Source: Orbilia blumenaviensis
Taxonomy: Eukaryota; Ascomycota; Orbiliomycetes; Orbiliales; Orbiliaceae
Direction of reading: 5' to 3'
Assembly: GCA_036872755.1 (NCBI GenBank)
Contig: JAVHNS010000023.1
Span: 61,273 to 125,272, forward strand
Length of the DNA: 64,000 nt
The notes under the pieces are model-generated. The model was not told where the DNA came from, did not search any database, and was given only the letters and a program-made list of their open reading frames with translations. Both the position numbers and the translations under genes were made by a program. This document shows, one piece after another, positions 35,533-48,850 of this stretch. How positions within the stretch are numbered: the stretch's first letter is position 1; the number at the start of each line of letters is the position of its first letter.

Positions 35533-38500
35533 TTTATTATTAAAATTATTTAAAATTAATTTATTAAGTTTTTTTTAATAATATTTAATAAATTATTATT
35601 TTATTAAAAAATTAATTTATTAAATATATAATTCTTTTTTATTTAATAATTTTTTATTATTTTTTTTTAAATAATATAAAGAATATATTTAATATAATAA
35701 TTTTTTTTTTTTAATTAATTTAGTTTATAATCATAAAATCTTATAATATAAATTAAAATATTTAAATTTTAATAAATAATAAAAAAATTTAATAATAATA
35801 AAATATCTTGATATATATTGAAATATTAAAAAATACTAATTAATTTATTTAACTTATAAAATTAAAATAAAACTAATAAAATAAAATTTATTATATTAAA
35901 TAAAAAAATTAAATCGATTAAAATAAAATTAATACAATTTATTAAATAAATTTTAAACATAAATAATATTAAAAATAAATTACCAAATAAATTTATTCCA
36001 ATTTTTCCAGTAAACAAAATATTAAAATCTTTAATAATAAATTTATAAATTTAAAACTTTTTCAATTTTATATTTTTTTTTTTATTATTTATTATAATTA
36101 ATAAAATCTTTTTTTTATAATTTTAATTAAAAAATATATTTTCTAATACTAAATAAAATAAATTAATAAAAAAAATTTTTAATTTATATATTTCTTTTTT
36201 AATAAATTTAAAAATTTAAAATAAATTCTTTATTTTATTAAATAATTTAAAATAAAAATATAGTATTTTAATATTCTATATATTTAACCAAATATAATTT
36301 CTTTTTTTATATATAAGTATTAATTTTCTCCATTTATTTATTTATTCTTATTAAATTTATATAATATAATTAACTTTTATTTAAAATTTTTGTTATAATT
36401 TTAATATTTATTAAATAAATTTAATAATTTCTTAATTTTTAATAAATTTTTTAAATTTTTAAAATTCAAATATAATTAAATTTTAATTGTAATTTATAAT
36501 AAATAAAAAGATTTTAATAATATTTAAGATTTTATTATTATATCAATATTTCATTAAAAGTAATAATATTATTTAATTATTTATTAATAATTAATATAAA
36601 TTTTTAAAAATTATTTTATAATAAAATTAATATATTTTATTTAACCATTAATTTAAAAATAGTAAATAATAGTCAATAATAAATTTTAAATTAATTATTA
36701 ATTTTATTTTAAAATTTATTTAAAAACTTTTTTTTTAATTTAACATAGTTTTTTTAGGAAATTTATAAAGTTTTTATATATTTTTTAAAAATATTTTAAT
36801 AAATTTTTTTATGTTAAGTTTTTTAAAAATTAAAATTAAATATATTATTTTAAAAAATTTATTTATAATAATAAAAATTATATTATATTCTTTAAATTTT
36901 GGTAATTTTGTAATTAAATCAAAAAATATATTTTATTAATTTTCTTTTATAATTTAAAATAATTATAATAATTTTTGAAATATATTTCTAAAAACTTTAA
37001 GACATTTATAAGTATAATAATTATTCACATAATAATTAATATTTTTTTGTAAATTATTTTATATATATTATTTTTAAATCAATTTTAATATTTTTATTTT
37101 TTTTAAATATTTTATTATAAAATAATTATAATATTGTTTTAAAATTTTTTTATAAATTTTCTTGTCATTAAATATTATTTTTTTTTTATTATAATATAAT
37201 TTTTTGTATTATTTTTTTATTTTTAATATTTTAATTTTAAAGTATTGTCTACCTTCTTCTCTAAATATTTTTATAATATTTTATATATAAAAAATTTTTA
37301 AAACAATTATTTTTCATTTTTTGAATATTATTATAATATTAATTTATTAAATTTTTTTAAATAATGAAAAATTTTAATTTTAATTTTTAATATATTTATT
37401 TTTTCCTTTTTAAAAAAAGTTTTTTAATTTTTTAAATAAAATATTAATTTTAGTATTAATTTTTTTTAAAACAAAATATATTTTAAAATTATAATAAAAT
37501 AAATATTTTATTTATTTTATTTATTTTTATTTTAAATATTATTTAATTATAAAATATTTTAAATTTTCATAATTTATTAAAATATATATTTAAATATATA
37601 TACTCATAAAATATCAATTTTATTTTTTAAATATTTAAATAAATAAGAATTTTTTATTATAAATATTATAATTATATTTTGTTAATATTATTTTTTTAAT
37701 TTATAAATTATAAAATATTATAGTTTATTTTGATTTTTTTTTAAAAAAATATCATAATATATATATAATTTAAAATATTTATTTTTATTTTTATTTTTAA
37801 AATTAAATTTTAATATTTTAAAATTTATTTTATTATAAAAATTTATTAAAAGATTTAAACAAAAAAATTTTTTAATTTTTTTTAATAAAATATATATATA
37901 TTTTTTTTTTATCAAATTATAAAATAATTTAATTATTGTTATATAATTTTTAATAAATCATCTACAAAAATTTATAAATTTTAAAAAAAAATTAAATATT
38001 TTTTATTTTTAATTTTTTTTAATTTTTTTTATTTTTTTTTAATTAAATATATTTTAAATTTTAATAAAATTTATTTTAATATTATTACTATTTACTATAT
38101 ATTCCAAAAATTCAATTTTTTTAATAAAAGATTTATATTTAAAAAATTTAATATATAATCTTATTTTTTATAAAACTTTAATAACTTTTTTAATATATTA
38201 AATATATTTTTTTTTAAATTATTATATATACAAATATTATCTAAATAAATTATATAAAATTTATTTAAAAAAAAAATATTTTATTAATATATACCTAAAA
38301 ACAATTAAAATATTAATTAATTTAAAATATACTACTTAAAATTCAAAATATTTGTATTTTATTTTAAATATTATTTTTTCTTCATTTTTTTTTACTATTT
38401 TAATATAATTATAAATTTTATAAATATTTAAACAAATAAAATATTTAACTTTTTTTAATTAATTTAAAACTTCATTAATTTATAATAAAAAATATCAATT

Positions 38501-39158
38501 TTTAACAATAATAATATTCAATTTTCTTTAATTAATACAAAATCATAATTTTTTATTTTTTTAAAAAACAAAAAAATAAATACTCCCCATAAACTATTAA
38601 ATTTTTAAATAAATTCTTTAATCATATTTTTTTAAATTTATATTTTAAATATTTTAAAATATTTTTTATTTATTAATTTTATTAATTTTTTAAATTAATT
38701 AAATATTTAATAATATAAAAATTTATATATTTTTTTTTTTAAAAAATATTCTTATTAAATTTTAAAATTTTATAAAAAACTTTACTAATTTAATTATTTT
38801 AATTATATTATTTATAAATATGATTTGTTTCTATTTTTGATTCAAATTATACATAGTAAAAATTAATCCTTATTTTATAATTTTTTTAGAAACTTTTATA
38901 TTAATAATTATAATTTTAAATATATAATTTAAATAAATTTAATTCATTTTTTAATTAATTTAAATATTATATTTTTTATATTATTAATTTTTTAAATTTA
39001 ATAATTTAATAATATTAATAATATTAGTATTAACTATTTTTTATAATTTTAAATTTTTATTTTAAATTAAATTATTTTTTTAATTAATTTTTTCTTTTCA
39101 TTAAAATATTTTATAATTTTGAAATTTTTTTTAAAATAAAATAAAAAATTATTTTTAA
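35533..39158 (-). pseudogene. Gypsy-type LTR retrotransposon pol fossil
   Basis: Read on the - strand, 38558-38590 gives WGVFIFLFFKK, and 38405-38460 gives KYFICLNIYKIYNYIKI, in the order and spacing of the Gypsy RT fingers and palm (the first catalytic Asp reads Asn). At 38236-38247 the polymerase motif reads Tyr-Leu-Asp-Asn followed by ICI. Then come LYIKFFKYKSF and KIEFLEYIVN, which correspond to the conserved region after YxDD. A 65-codon open stretch at 37718-37915 ends this series and would be the RNase H-like part. Farther left (towards 35533) RNase H and integrase would follow, but I cannot show them. Frames shift between motifs. No LTRs were found; family B element 39159-39485 and family A element 34610-35532 bound it. 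Confidence 0.8.
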
Positions 39159-39485
39159 TGCCTGAGTGACAAGGAGGGTTGAAATTGAACTCCCGAGTAC
39201 GAAAGTTGTGTGGAGTTTTCTTATAAAGTCAGTTTAAGAAATATATTGTTTTTGGTGTATTTAGAAATTTTTGATGAATTTCACCTATATAAATTTATAT
39301 AAGGATTTTCAAGTTTTGGTGTGCTTAGCGCTCCACCCAATCTCATATAATAAATTAAATTGATTTATTTAATTTACAAAATTAAGAACTGTAAAAGTAA
39401 AATTAACACACAACACACAACACGCAACATAGATGTGGATGATGGGTAGTCAGTCGGGTTTGCGTGCTGCGGAGCAGCCGTCTAG
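39159..39485 (+). mobile_element. Helitron-like element, family B, complete
   Basis: 327 bp. Starts TGCCTGAGTGACAAGGAGGG after A at 39158 and ends GTCAGTCGGGTTTGCG, hairpin GCTGC-GGA-GCAGC, then CGTCTAG before T. The middle is partly AT-shifted. There is a CACACAACACACAACACGCA stretch near 39410 not seen in the other copies. No coding capacity. Confidence 0.92.
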
Positions 39486-40752
39486 TTATAAATTTATAAT
39501 TTATATATATTTTTATATTATTTTTATTTAAATATGTTAAAATATTAATAAATTTATAAAAATAAAAATATAACATAATGAAAATTTTAATTTATAATTC
39601 AAATAAAATATCAAGTTTTTTAAAATTTAAATCAAAAAAAGAATTATAATATACAAAAAAGATTTATAAAATTTTTTAAAATTATAATTTTCTTAAAAAA
39701 TAAATAATTTTTTATTTTTTTATATATCACAATTTATAAATAAACTTAATTTTTTCCTATTATTTTATTAAAAATCTTTTAATACTATTATTGTATAATA
39801 AAATTAATTTTATTTTACAATTTTTTATATATAAAATTTTTAATATTCTAATTTTTGATTAAATAAAAATTATAAAAAATTTATTTACTTTATTCTTTTA
39901 TATCTTTTTTATTTAAATAATTATTTATAAAATATTTTTTGTATTATAATATAAATAAAATTTCTAAATTTATTATTTATTTTTCTTTTTTTAAATTAAT
40001 TATTTTTTAATATTTTTAATAAATTAATTTATAAATTTAAATCTAAAATAATTATTTTTTTAAATTTATTAAAATTATTTATTATTATTAATTTTAATTA
40101 ATTTCTTTAATATTAAAATTAAAATATTTTTTTTTAAAATCTTTTATTATTTAAATTTTAAAACTCCTTCTTTATATTTAATATTTATTAATTATTATTA
40201 AAACATTAATATAATATAATAAAATTTTTAAAATTTTTAAAAAATATTTTTTTAATAATTAAAAAATCTTTTTCTATTATTTTAATTCAATCAAATTTTT
40301 TAAAGATTTTTTTAAATTATTTTAATAAAATCAAAATTTTTAAAGATTTTTTTAAATTATATAATAAATTTAGTATAGATATCCTAATCCTATATTTTTT
40401 TATTAATATTATATTTATTAAAAATTAATAATATATATAATTTTCTTTTTAAATATAATAAATTTAATAATCTCTTTTTTATATTTATTATTAAATTAAA
40501 TTGAAAAATTTTATAATTTATAAAATTTAATATTATTAAAAAAATTAAAATTTAAAAATTTAATATTTTAAATAATTATTAAAATTATTATAGATATATT
40601 ATTTTTAAAATATTAAAAATTATTATTATAATTTTAATAAAGTAATAATTGCAACTTCACCTTTAATATCTTTCCTTTTAAAAAATTTATTTTTTGATAA
40701 AATTATAATTAATATTTAAATATTAAATTAATAAAATTATAAAATAACAAAA
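39486..40752. other. Featureless AT-rich DNA
   Basis: T-rich on the + strand, which suggests decayed - strand coding sequence of a retroelement, but I found no motif. Confidence 0.35.
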
Positions 40753-41307
40753 TATAAGAAATTATATAAATATTAATTGAAATATTAAAACTATATATAA
40801 ATATTGTAAAATAAGGATAAAGTATTAATAATAAATATAAATTAATATTTAAATTATTACTTAATTTTCTAAATATATAATAATAAATATAATAATTTAA
40901 ATAAATAATTAACAAAAAAAATATAATATTAAATTAAATCAAAATTAAATTTAAACTAAATATTTAAATATATAAAATATTAAATTAAATAAAAAATAAA
41001 TTTAAATTAAATATTCAAATATACAAAATATTGAATTAAATAAAAAATAAATTTAAATTAAATATTTAAATATATAAAATATTAAATTAAATAAAAGATA
41101 AATTTAAATTAAATATCCAAATATATACAATACTAAACTAAATAAAAATTATTTCTTAATAAACCAGAAATTTATATAAAATAAAAACTTAAATAAACTA
41201 TATTACTTTACAAATTAAAATAATATAAATAATACTATTCTACAAATTTTAAAAACTAAATTTAAATACTTCCTTATTCTGAATTTATAATTTATATTAT
41301 ATTATGT
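40753..41307 (+). repeat. Dispersed repeat, probable LTR with internal tandem array, copy 2
   Basis: Aligns with 22195-22725. It includes the same 52-bp tandem units (40935-41140). A - strand frame of 68 codons at its left is a chance opening. It ends at TTATATTATATTATGTA, beyond which the two copies differ. Confidence 0.6.
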
Positions 41308-41312
41308 AGTTT

Positions 41313-41415
41313 TTTTTTTAACTATCACCTGGATATTTCCTATGGTCATTTTGAGGGCTCGGCCAACTGGATTTCTGTTTGGAGTTCATTATGCTGGGAG
41401 AGCTTCGTTACAATT
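41313..41415. other. GC-normal patch of unknown origin
   Basis: About 100 bases with near-balanced composition (for example GAGGGCTCGGCCAACTGG) directly after the dispersed repeat, surrounded by AT-rich DNA. It matches nothing else in the window. It could be a unique remnant that escaped mutation or the start of an internal retroelement region. Confidence 0.45.
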
Positions 41416-41756
41416 ATATTTAAATAAATAAAGTTTTTGAAAATTTTATTTTTAAAATTTTTTAAATTATATTTAAAATAATTAGATATTTTTTTTTATT
41501 TATGATAAAAGTTATTTATAATATTTTTAATATTTAATTATTAAATACACTTTATACAAAATATTAAAAAAATAAATATTTAAAATTTCTCTTTTTTTTT
41601 TTATATTAAAAAATTTTATTTTTAGATCTAAAAAATATATAAAGTTAATAAAAAATATTTATAATATTTTTACAAAAAACTTCTAATTGTTTTAAAAAAA
41701 AATAAACCATTACTACAACAAATAATGAAAAAAAGTTTTAAATTTTAAAAAAAATA
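41416..41756. other. AT-rich DNA
   Basis: No gene. Contains CATTACTACAACA at 41709-41718, as at the end of the LTR-like repeat near 26890. Confidence 0.4.
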
Positions 41757-42052
41757 TGCCCGACTGACAAGGAGGGTTGAAATTGAACTCCCGAGTGCGA
41801 GGGTTGTGTGGAGTTTTCCTATAAAGTCGATCGAAGGAATGTATTGTTTTTGGCGTACCTAGAAATTTTCGACGGTTTTCGCCCATACAAATTTGTATGG
41901 GGATTTTCAAATCTTGGCACGCTCGGCGCTCCGGGCAGTGTGTTGCGATGATTTGAGTCAATTAGTTCGAAGAGATTGGCAAAATCCCAAAAAACCCAGA
42001 ACAAAATCGTGGGCAGTCAGTCGGGTTTGCGTGCTGCGAAGCAGCCGTCTAG
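41757..42052 (+). mobile_element. Helitron-like element, family B, best preserved copy
   Basis: 296 bp with normal GC. Starts TGCCCGACTGACAAGGAGGG after A at 41756. The perfect palindrome CCCATACAAATTTGTATGGG lies at 41882-41901. It ends GTCAGTCGGG (exact inverted copy of CCCGACTGAC), hairpin GCTGC-GAA-GCAGC, then CGTCTAG before T at 42053. It abuts a Copia fossil. Two overlapping - strand frames of 82 and 61 codons cover it but are not kept in sister copies. Non-autonomous; an autonomous partner is not in the window. Confidence 0.95.
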
Positions 42053-44682
42053 TTTACTTATATAAAACTTAAAAATTAAATAATTCAATAAAAAATTTAA
42101 TTTTTAGAAATTTAACCCATATATAGTTAAAAAAAAATTTAAAAAAGATTATTTTAAACTTAATATATTTAAATTAATATAAATGTATAAAATATTTCAT
42201 ATCGCAATCCTAAAAAAATTTTCTTTTAAGATTTAAAAAAAATTTAAATAAAATTAAAATTAAATATAATAATTATATAAAATTGAAAATTTTTTTAATA
42301 AATTTAATAACAATAATAAAATTTTCCTTTATTAAATTATTTTATATAAATTAAAAAAAAAAATTTTATTATATAAAATTATTTTAAAAACAAAAATTTT
42401 CTTAATTTCTTTAATTTTAGAATAATTTTATATTACTAAATAAATATTTATACATTTATAAATACAAAAACTTTATTATAATATTAATTATAAGATTTTT
42501 AAATTTTAAATATATAAATTTAAAAATATTAAACATTATAATATTTAAATTACTATTAATTTTTATTTATAATATCTATAATAATAATTAAAATACTATT
42601 TATATATAATATTCTAAAAAGTAAAAATATAAATATATTAAATATAAATTATATAAATATTAATTTTAATAATTGTTATAATTATATATTTTTATAATTC
42701 GTATAATTTAAAATAAATATTTTAATCTTAATAAGAAGTTTTACAATAAATCCTTACAATTTATTTAACCATAAAATTATATTATTTGCTAAATAATATA
42801 CATATTTTAAAATAAATTTATAAATTATTAATTTCAAATTGTAAATTTATGTTTAATCTATATTATTATATTTTTTAAATATTGATAATAATCATTTTTT
42901 TTAAATATTGATAATAATCATTTTTTTTTAAATATTGATAATAATCATTTTTTTGAAATATTATTTTAATTATAATATAGATTATCTTTATAAATTATAT
43001 TTAAGTATTAATATATTTATATTATAATTTTCTAATATTTTTTAATAAAGAGATAAAAATATTATTTTAATTTAATTATAATATAAACTAAATCAATTTT
43101 ATTGTTTTAAATGATATATATAAAAAATTTTAAGATATTTTAATAAAATTGTATATTTTTTTTTCAAAAACAATTATTTATTATTTTTTAATAATTATAT
43201 ATCTAAATTTACAAAATTTAATTTTAGTTTTTAATTAAATATATTAAAATAATTAAATATATTTTATAATATTTTTGTAGTTAATTCATATAATTTTATT
43301 AATATAATTATATACAATATATAATTTAAAGATTTATAAATATTTTTATAATTGTATTAATCTTTTATAATTTATTATTTTTTTATAAAATAATTTATTT
43401 TTTTATAATTTTATCCACGAAAATTATAATATCTTTATTATTTTTCTTAAAATTTTAAATATTAAATATAAAATTATGAATAAAAATTAAAAAATTTAAC
43501 TATAAAAATATATAAAATTTTTAACAAACAAAATATTAAAATATTTCTTTTAATTATTATATAATTTCTTTTTTTTAAAACTTTTTATCAATATTATATT
43601 TTTAGAATTCAAAAATATTAAAATTAATAAATTAATATTAATATTAAACTTTTTTTAATACTATTAATAAAATATATCTTAAAATCTTTTTTTATAAATA
43701 TAAAATTTTTCTAAATTTTAAATTTTATATTATTTAAAAATTATTATATAATTTACAAAAATAGCTTTTTATATATAATTTTCATTAAAAACTTTTGCTT
43801 TTATTTTTTAAATATATATATATACAAAATATTTAAACAAATATAAATAATTATATTCTAATTTTAAATTAATAAATTATTTATATCAAGATATAAATTT
43901 TAAAATAATTAATTAATTACTTACAACATAAATTATAAAAAATACTTTAAATTAAAAAACTTTAACTAATTTTAATTTTATAAATATAATAAATATTGAT
44001 TTTTATATAATTTTAATTATATATTTTATAATTTTATTTTATTTATATATATATAAAACAAAAACTTTAACTTTTATACTATATTTAAAATAAAATTTTT
44101 AAATCTTTATTTATAAAAGATTTTTTATATTATTTATTTATATAATTATGACTTTAAAATTTAAATTAAAAAATCTTTTTTATTTATATAATAAATTATA
44201 TAAAATAAATTTAATGTTTATTTTATTTTAATAAGTTTGTTTATATAAATACATATTTTATTTATTTATATAATTTATTTATAAAATTTAAATATTATTT
44301 ATATAAAAATATAATTTTAAAATAATCAACTATATCTATATAAGTATATTTAAAAAAATCATATTTTCTTATTTATGAAAAAATTTATATTTTAATATAT
44401 AATATTTTTTTTAAAATATAAAATTTATAAATTAAATTACTTTATTTATTAAACAATAATAATATTTTAATTTAAATCATAATCTTATATATTATTTTTT
44501 AATTTACATAATTTAATTTTTATACTATAAAAATAATAATTGAAAAAATTTAAAATTTTATTATTATTATTAAAATTATAATTTCAAAAAAAAAAATATT
44601 ATTTTATTTTTTTATTATAAATTCAATAATATTTTCTAATATATAAAATCCTATATTAAAAAAAAAAAAAACAATTTTAATA
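42053..44682 (-). pseudogene. Copia fossil, pol part, with internal deletion (copy D)
   Basis: The - strand aligns with about 28780-32000 of the complete Copia fossil. The RNase H region at about 42680-42860 keeps ILWL, with the Trp codon that is a stop in the other copy. Around 43300-43400 the alignment jumps from sequence equivalent to 30200 to sequence equivalent to 31005, so some 0.8 kb including the RT active site is missing. LTRs are not present. It is bounded by Helitron-like elements on both sides. Confidence 0.75.
42878..42956. repeat. 26-bp tandem repeat
   Basis: Three units of TAAATATTGATAATAATCAT plus a T run, within the Copia fossil. The complete Copia has only one, so it is a local duplication. 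Confidence 0.85.
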
Positions 44683-46574
44683 TGCCTGACTGCATTTATG
44701 CAGGAGGGTTAGAGTTGAACCAGCACAAAGCGTGATCCATACTAAATCTACTAAAAAATATATTATTTTTAACTAACTTATAGATTTTTTTTTTAAAATT
44801 TTATTATATAAATTTATATAATATTTTTACAATCTTAACAAATCTTAATACTATTTTTTAAATCTTAACAAAAAGTTACTAAAAAATTTTAAAAATTCTA
44901 ACAAAAATCTTCACCATTTTTTTTATTTAAATTTAAATTTTTAATATTTTAATATAATCTTTTTTAACTATTTATCTAATTTTTTAAAAATAAATATTCT
45001 CATAACTCTTTTATTTTTATTTATTTATTTTTTTTGTTAACTTACTTGTAGCAAAAATGTGATCACATGACAATTTTCAACATCAAAACTATTTTTTATT
45101 TAATTTTTATTTAATTTTATTTTAATTTAATTTAGTTTTTACATGCAAAATGGTCACGTAACACATAAAAAAATGACTTCAAAATTTAAAAATTATTTTT
45201 TAATTTATTTTAATTTATTTTAATTTATTTTAATTTGATTTTAATTTGATTTTAATTTTTATATCTAAAACATTACATAATATATATTTATATTTATATT
45301 TGTTTTTATTTTTATTTTTATTTTTATTTTTATTTTTATTTTTATTTTTATTTTTATTTTTATCTTTATTTTTATATATATAAATTAATGGTATAATGAA
45401 AACAAAATTAATTAAAATGATTTCACTGATTATTATAATAATAATTATATTAATTATATATATTGTAATATCAATTATTATATTAATTATTATTTAATTA
45501 TTATATATATATAAATTACTATCTTAATTATTATTTAATAATTATATTATAAATGACAATTTCAATTATAATATATATTAATTATTTATTATATACATTA
45601 TTATTATGTTAAAAACAATTATTTTAATTATTATATATTAATTATTATATTCATTATTATCATAATTATATTTGTATATATTTTTAATGTAAAATTTATC
45701 ATCAAAGTATTACAAAATAATAATATAATATTAATTTAATTCTTACTAATTGATAATTTTAATGTTTTAATAAATATATTAATCATATATTTATAAAAAT
45801 TAAATTATAAATTAATTATTTAAAAGAACTATAATAATTATATAATGATAGTATAAATATAGAATAAAGTAATAATTATATAATAATATAATAAAGATAT
45901 AAATCAAATTAATATTAAAATGATGAATATAATAATTATAATATTTAATATAATAATTAATAAAATAGTTAATTAATTAATAATAATTAAAATTCACAAA
46001 TTTTAAAACCGTTTTTATATATAAAAGTTAAATTAAAAAAATAATCAAAATAATAAACACAATCATAATCATATAACTATTGTAATAAAAATAATAAAAA
46101 TGATAATATTAATAGAAATAATAATATTAATAAAAACAATAATATTTATAACTCAATTAAGCACTTATATTTATATTTTATTATTAAATTAATAAAATAT
46201 ATAACTTCAAGAAATAATATTTATGTTTAATAATATTTATAATTAAATTAATAATTATAATAAAATAATTTATAAAAGATTTATAAATTTTAAAAAATAA
46301 TTATCAAAAGTTTTTAAGAAAATTATTAAATAAAAACTATTATAATTGTAAACTAATAATAATCAATAATAATTTATTTAATTCTTATGTTTTAATTATT
46401 TTTAGTTATTGTAAATTAATTTAATTCTATAATAATAATATATATTCATATAATGAAATTTGATTTTGTTTGTAATCATTAATTTTCTTTTATGATAAAA
46501 AGTATATTAAATTATTATCAATATATATGATTAGGATGGCAGTCGGGTTTGAGTGCTGCGCAGCAGCCTCCTAG
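44683..46574 (+). mobile_element. Helitron-like element, family A long form, complete
   Basis: 1892 bp. Starts TGCCTGACTGCATTTATGCA (hairpin intact) after A at 44682. Then AGAGTTGAACCAGC, CACATGACAATTTT and TACATGCAAAATGGTCACGT modules, the TTTTTA array at 45301-45373, a long AT interior, and the terminus GGCAGTCGGG, GCTGCGCAGC, CTCCTAG before T. The copy at 17516-19558 aligns along its length. No Rep or helicase motif could be found, but the interior is so mutated that decayed coding sequence cannot be excluded. Confidence 0.9.
45301..45373. repeat. (TTTTTA)n microsatellite in long family A element
   Basis: Inverse of the AAAAAT arrays at 6284 and 18500, consistent with element orientation. 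Confidence 0.95.
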
Positions 46575-48257
46575 TTTCAAAAACAATTATTAATTTTTTT
46601 TTACAATATATGTTGGGTAAATTAATAATAAACTTTTTTTAAAAATTAATTATTCAATCAAATTTTAAAATAAATTTTTCTATAATTATATTTTAAAAAT
46701 TTAAAATAATAAATTTTTTAATTAATACTTAAATTATATTTTTCCAATTAAAAAATTTTTAAAATATCTATTATAATTATTTCAAAAAAACTATTATTAA
46801 AAATAATAATATATATTTTCTAAAATTTCTAAATATAAAATAAATTAAGTTATTTAATAATTTTAAAATAAATAAATGAATTTTCTATTTTATAATTTAA
46901 CAAAAATATACTAAAATTTGCATTAATATCAACTAATAAAAAAAATAGTTTTTAATTAATTATATAAAAAACTATTTAAATAATTTATTTTTAACAATAT
47001 ATAATTTAAACTTTTTAAATAGTATTGAATTTTAAAATTCATTTAATTTTTTTTTTTATATTTATTCTTTTATAAATATTAATAAATTTAATTTTATTAA
47101 TATAAAAAATTTTATTAAGTTTTTGTTTAAACTATTTTTACTTAAAATTAATAATTTTAAATTAATAATAAAATAAAATAAAATCATTTTATTTATAATC
47201 AAAATAATTTTTTTAAAAATAATATTTAAAGTTAAATTAAATATTAAAAATAAAATTTTAATAATAGATACATCACCATCCTACATTTTAAACATTTAAT
47301 TTAATTTTTAAAATACAAAGATTTTTAATAAAAATAATATATTTTTAAATATAATTAATACAAAAATCATATTTTTCATAAAATAAATAAACAATTAATT
47401 TTTTATAAAATCAACATCTATAATCTTTATTTTTAATTAAATTATATTTAATAATATATTTAATACCAACTATATAATAATATTTATTTTTTTAATAATA
47501 TTTTATAATTTTTTTTTTTAATAATCAATATCAAATTAAATAATATAAATATTTTAATAAATTAAAAATTAAAAAATAATTTAAAAATAATATTAAAGTT
47601 ATAAAAAATAAATTAAATAAAATTAAAATATTTAATATATAAATTCTATTTATTATCATAAAAATTATAAAAATAAAAAGTATAATTATAAAGTTTTATA
47701 TTTAAAAATTAATTTTTATATAAATAATAATTTAAAATAATTTTTTCATATTTTAAAATAATATATCTAATTTTATTTATTTTTTTATAATAAATTTTTT
47801 AATTTTTTATAAAATTAATTTTATAAAAATTGTTATTAATATCAAAAAAAATATTTTTAATTTTTAATATATTTATATTTAATATATTTAATAATAAAAA
47901 TAATATAATAGTTTAAATATTTAAAATTTGATTAATTTTAAATTATATAATTATAATTATTATATTAGTTATAAGTTTTTTATTAATATATTAAATTATA
48001 TTTTTTTTAAAATTTTATAAAAATTATATTTTTAATATAAATTTTAAAAATAAAAAACTTTTTTGTAAATTTTTTTTTTTATTATCTAAATATTCTATAA
48101 AAAGATCTTTTCATTTAAAAAAAATTTATTCATAAATAAATAATAAATCTATTCTAATAAAAAAATTTTTTATTATATTAATAAATTATAAATAAATTTT
48201 AGAATTTTATAATATAAAATTAATATAAATTAAATAAATATAATAAAAATTTTTAAA

Positions 48258-48345
48258 TAGGTACTTTTAAATAAATTATTTTTTTAAATATATACTTTTA
48301 AATAAATTATTTTTTTTAAATATATACTTTTAAATGAATTATTGA
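48258..48345. repeat. 30-bp tandem repeat
   Basis: Three units built on TACTTTTAAATAAATTATTT. Confidence 0.85.
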
Positions 48346-48733
48346 TTTAATATTTTTTATAATTTAAATAAATTTTAAGTATTAAATTATTTTAAAATTA
48401 ATAATATTTTTAAAAAATTAGATTATAAATAATTAAAATAATTTTAAGTTTAGTTTTTTTTTTAAATAATAAATTCAAAAATATTCATAAATTAATTGGA
48501 GATAATTAAACAATTTAAAATTTATTTAAAAATTTATTATTAAAATTATTTAATTTTTTAAAAAATAAATTAATATATTATTTAAATTTTCATTATAATA
48601 AATAATAATAAAAAATTAATATTTATAAATTTAACATTTCTATATTATTAAAATATATTATTTCATTATAATTCTTCACCATTTTTAATAATATATTTAA
48701 ATTTATTATAATTATAATAAATAAAATTATATC

Positions 48734-48850
48734 AGAATACTACATTCAGGGTAGTTAGGCAAACCATTTTGTATATGACCTTTCTAATTTTTTATGTGGT
48801 TTACTAGTTGGAGTGGCTTTGATTTTTTATATGTTTGAATTATTTTTTAT
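48734..48850. other. Less mutated patch of unknown origin
   Basis: Contains CAGGGTAGTTAGGCAAACCA and GTTGGAGTGGCTTTG in otherwise very AT-rich DNA. No second copy in the window. Confidence 0.35.

Noticed and set aside
37718..37915. A stand-alone small - strand gene
   Set aside because: It lies in series with Gypsy RT motifs and fits the downstream RNase H-like part of that fossil.
41713..42004. Two overlapping - strand frames across the family B element at 41757
   Set aside because: Not kept in the sister copies at 14626 and 39159, and the element's structure is explained by its ends.
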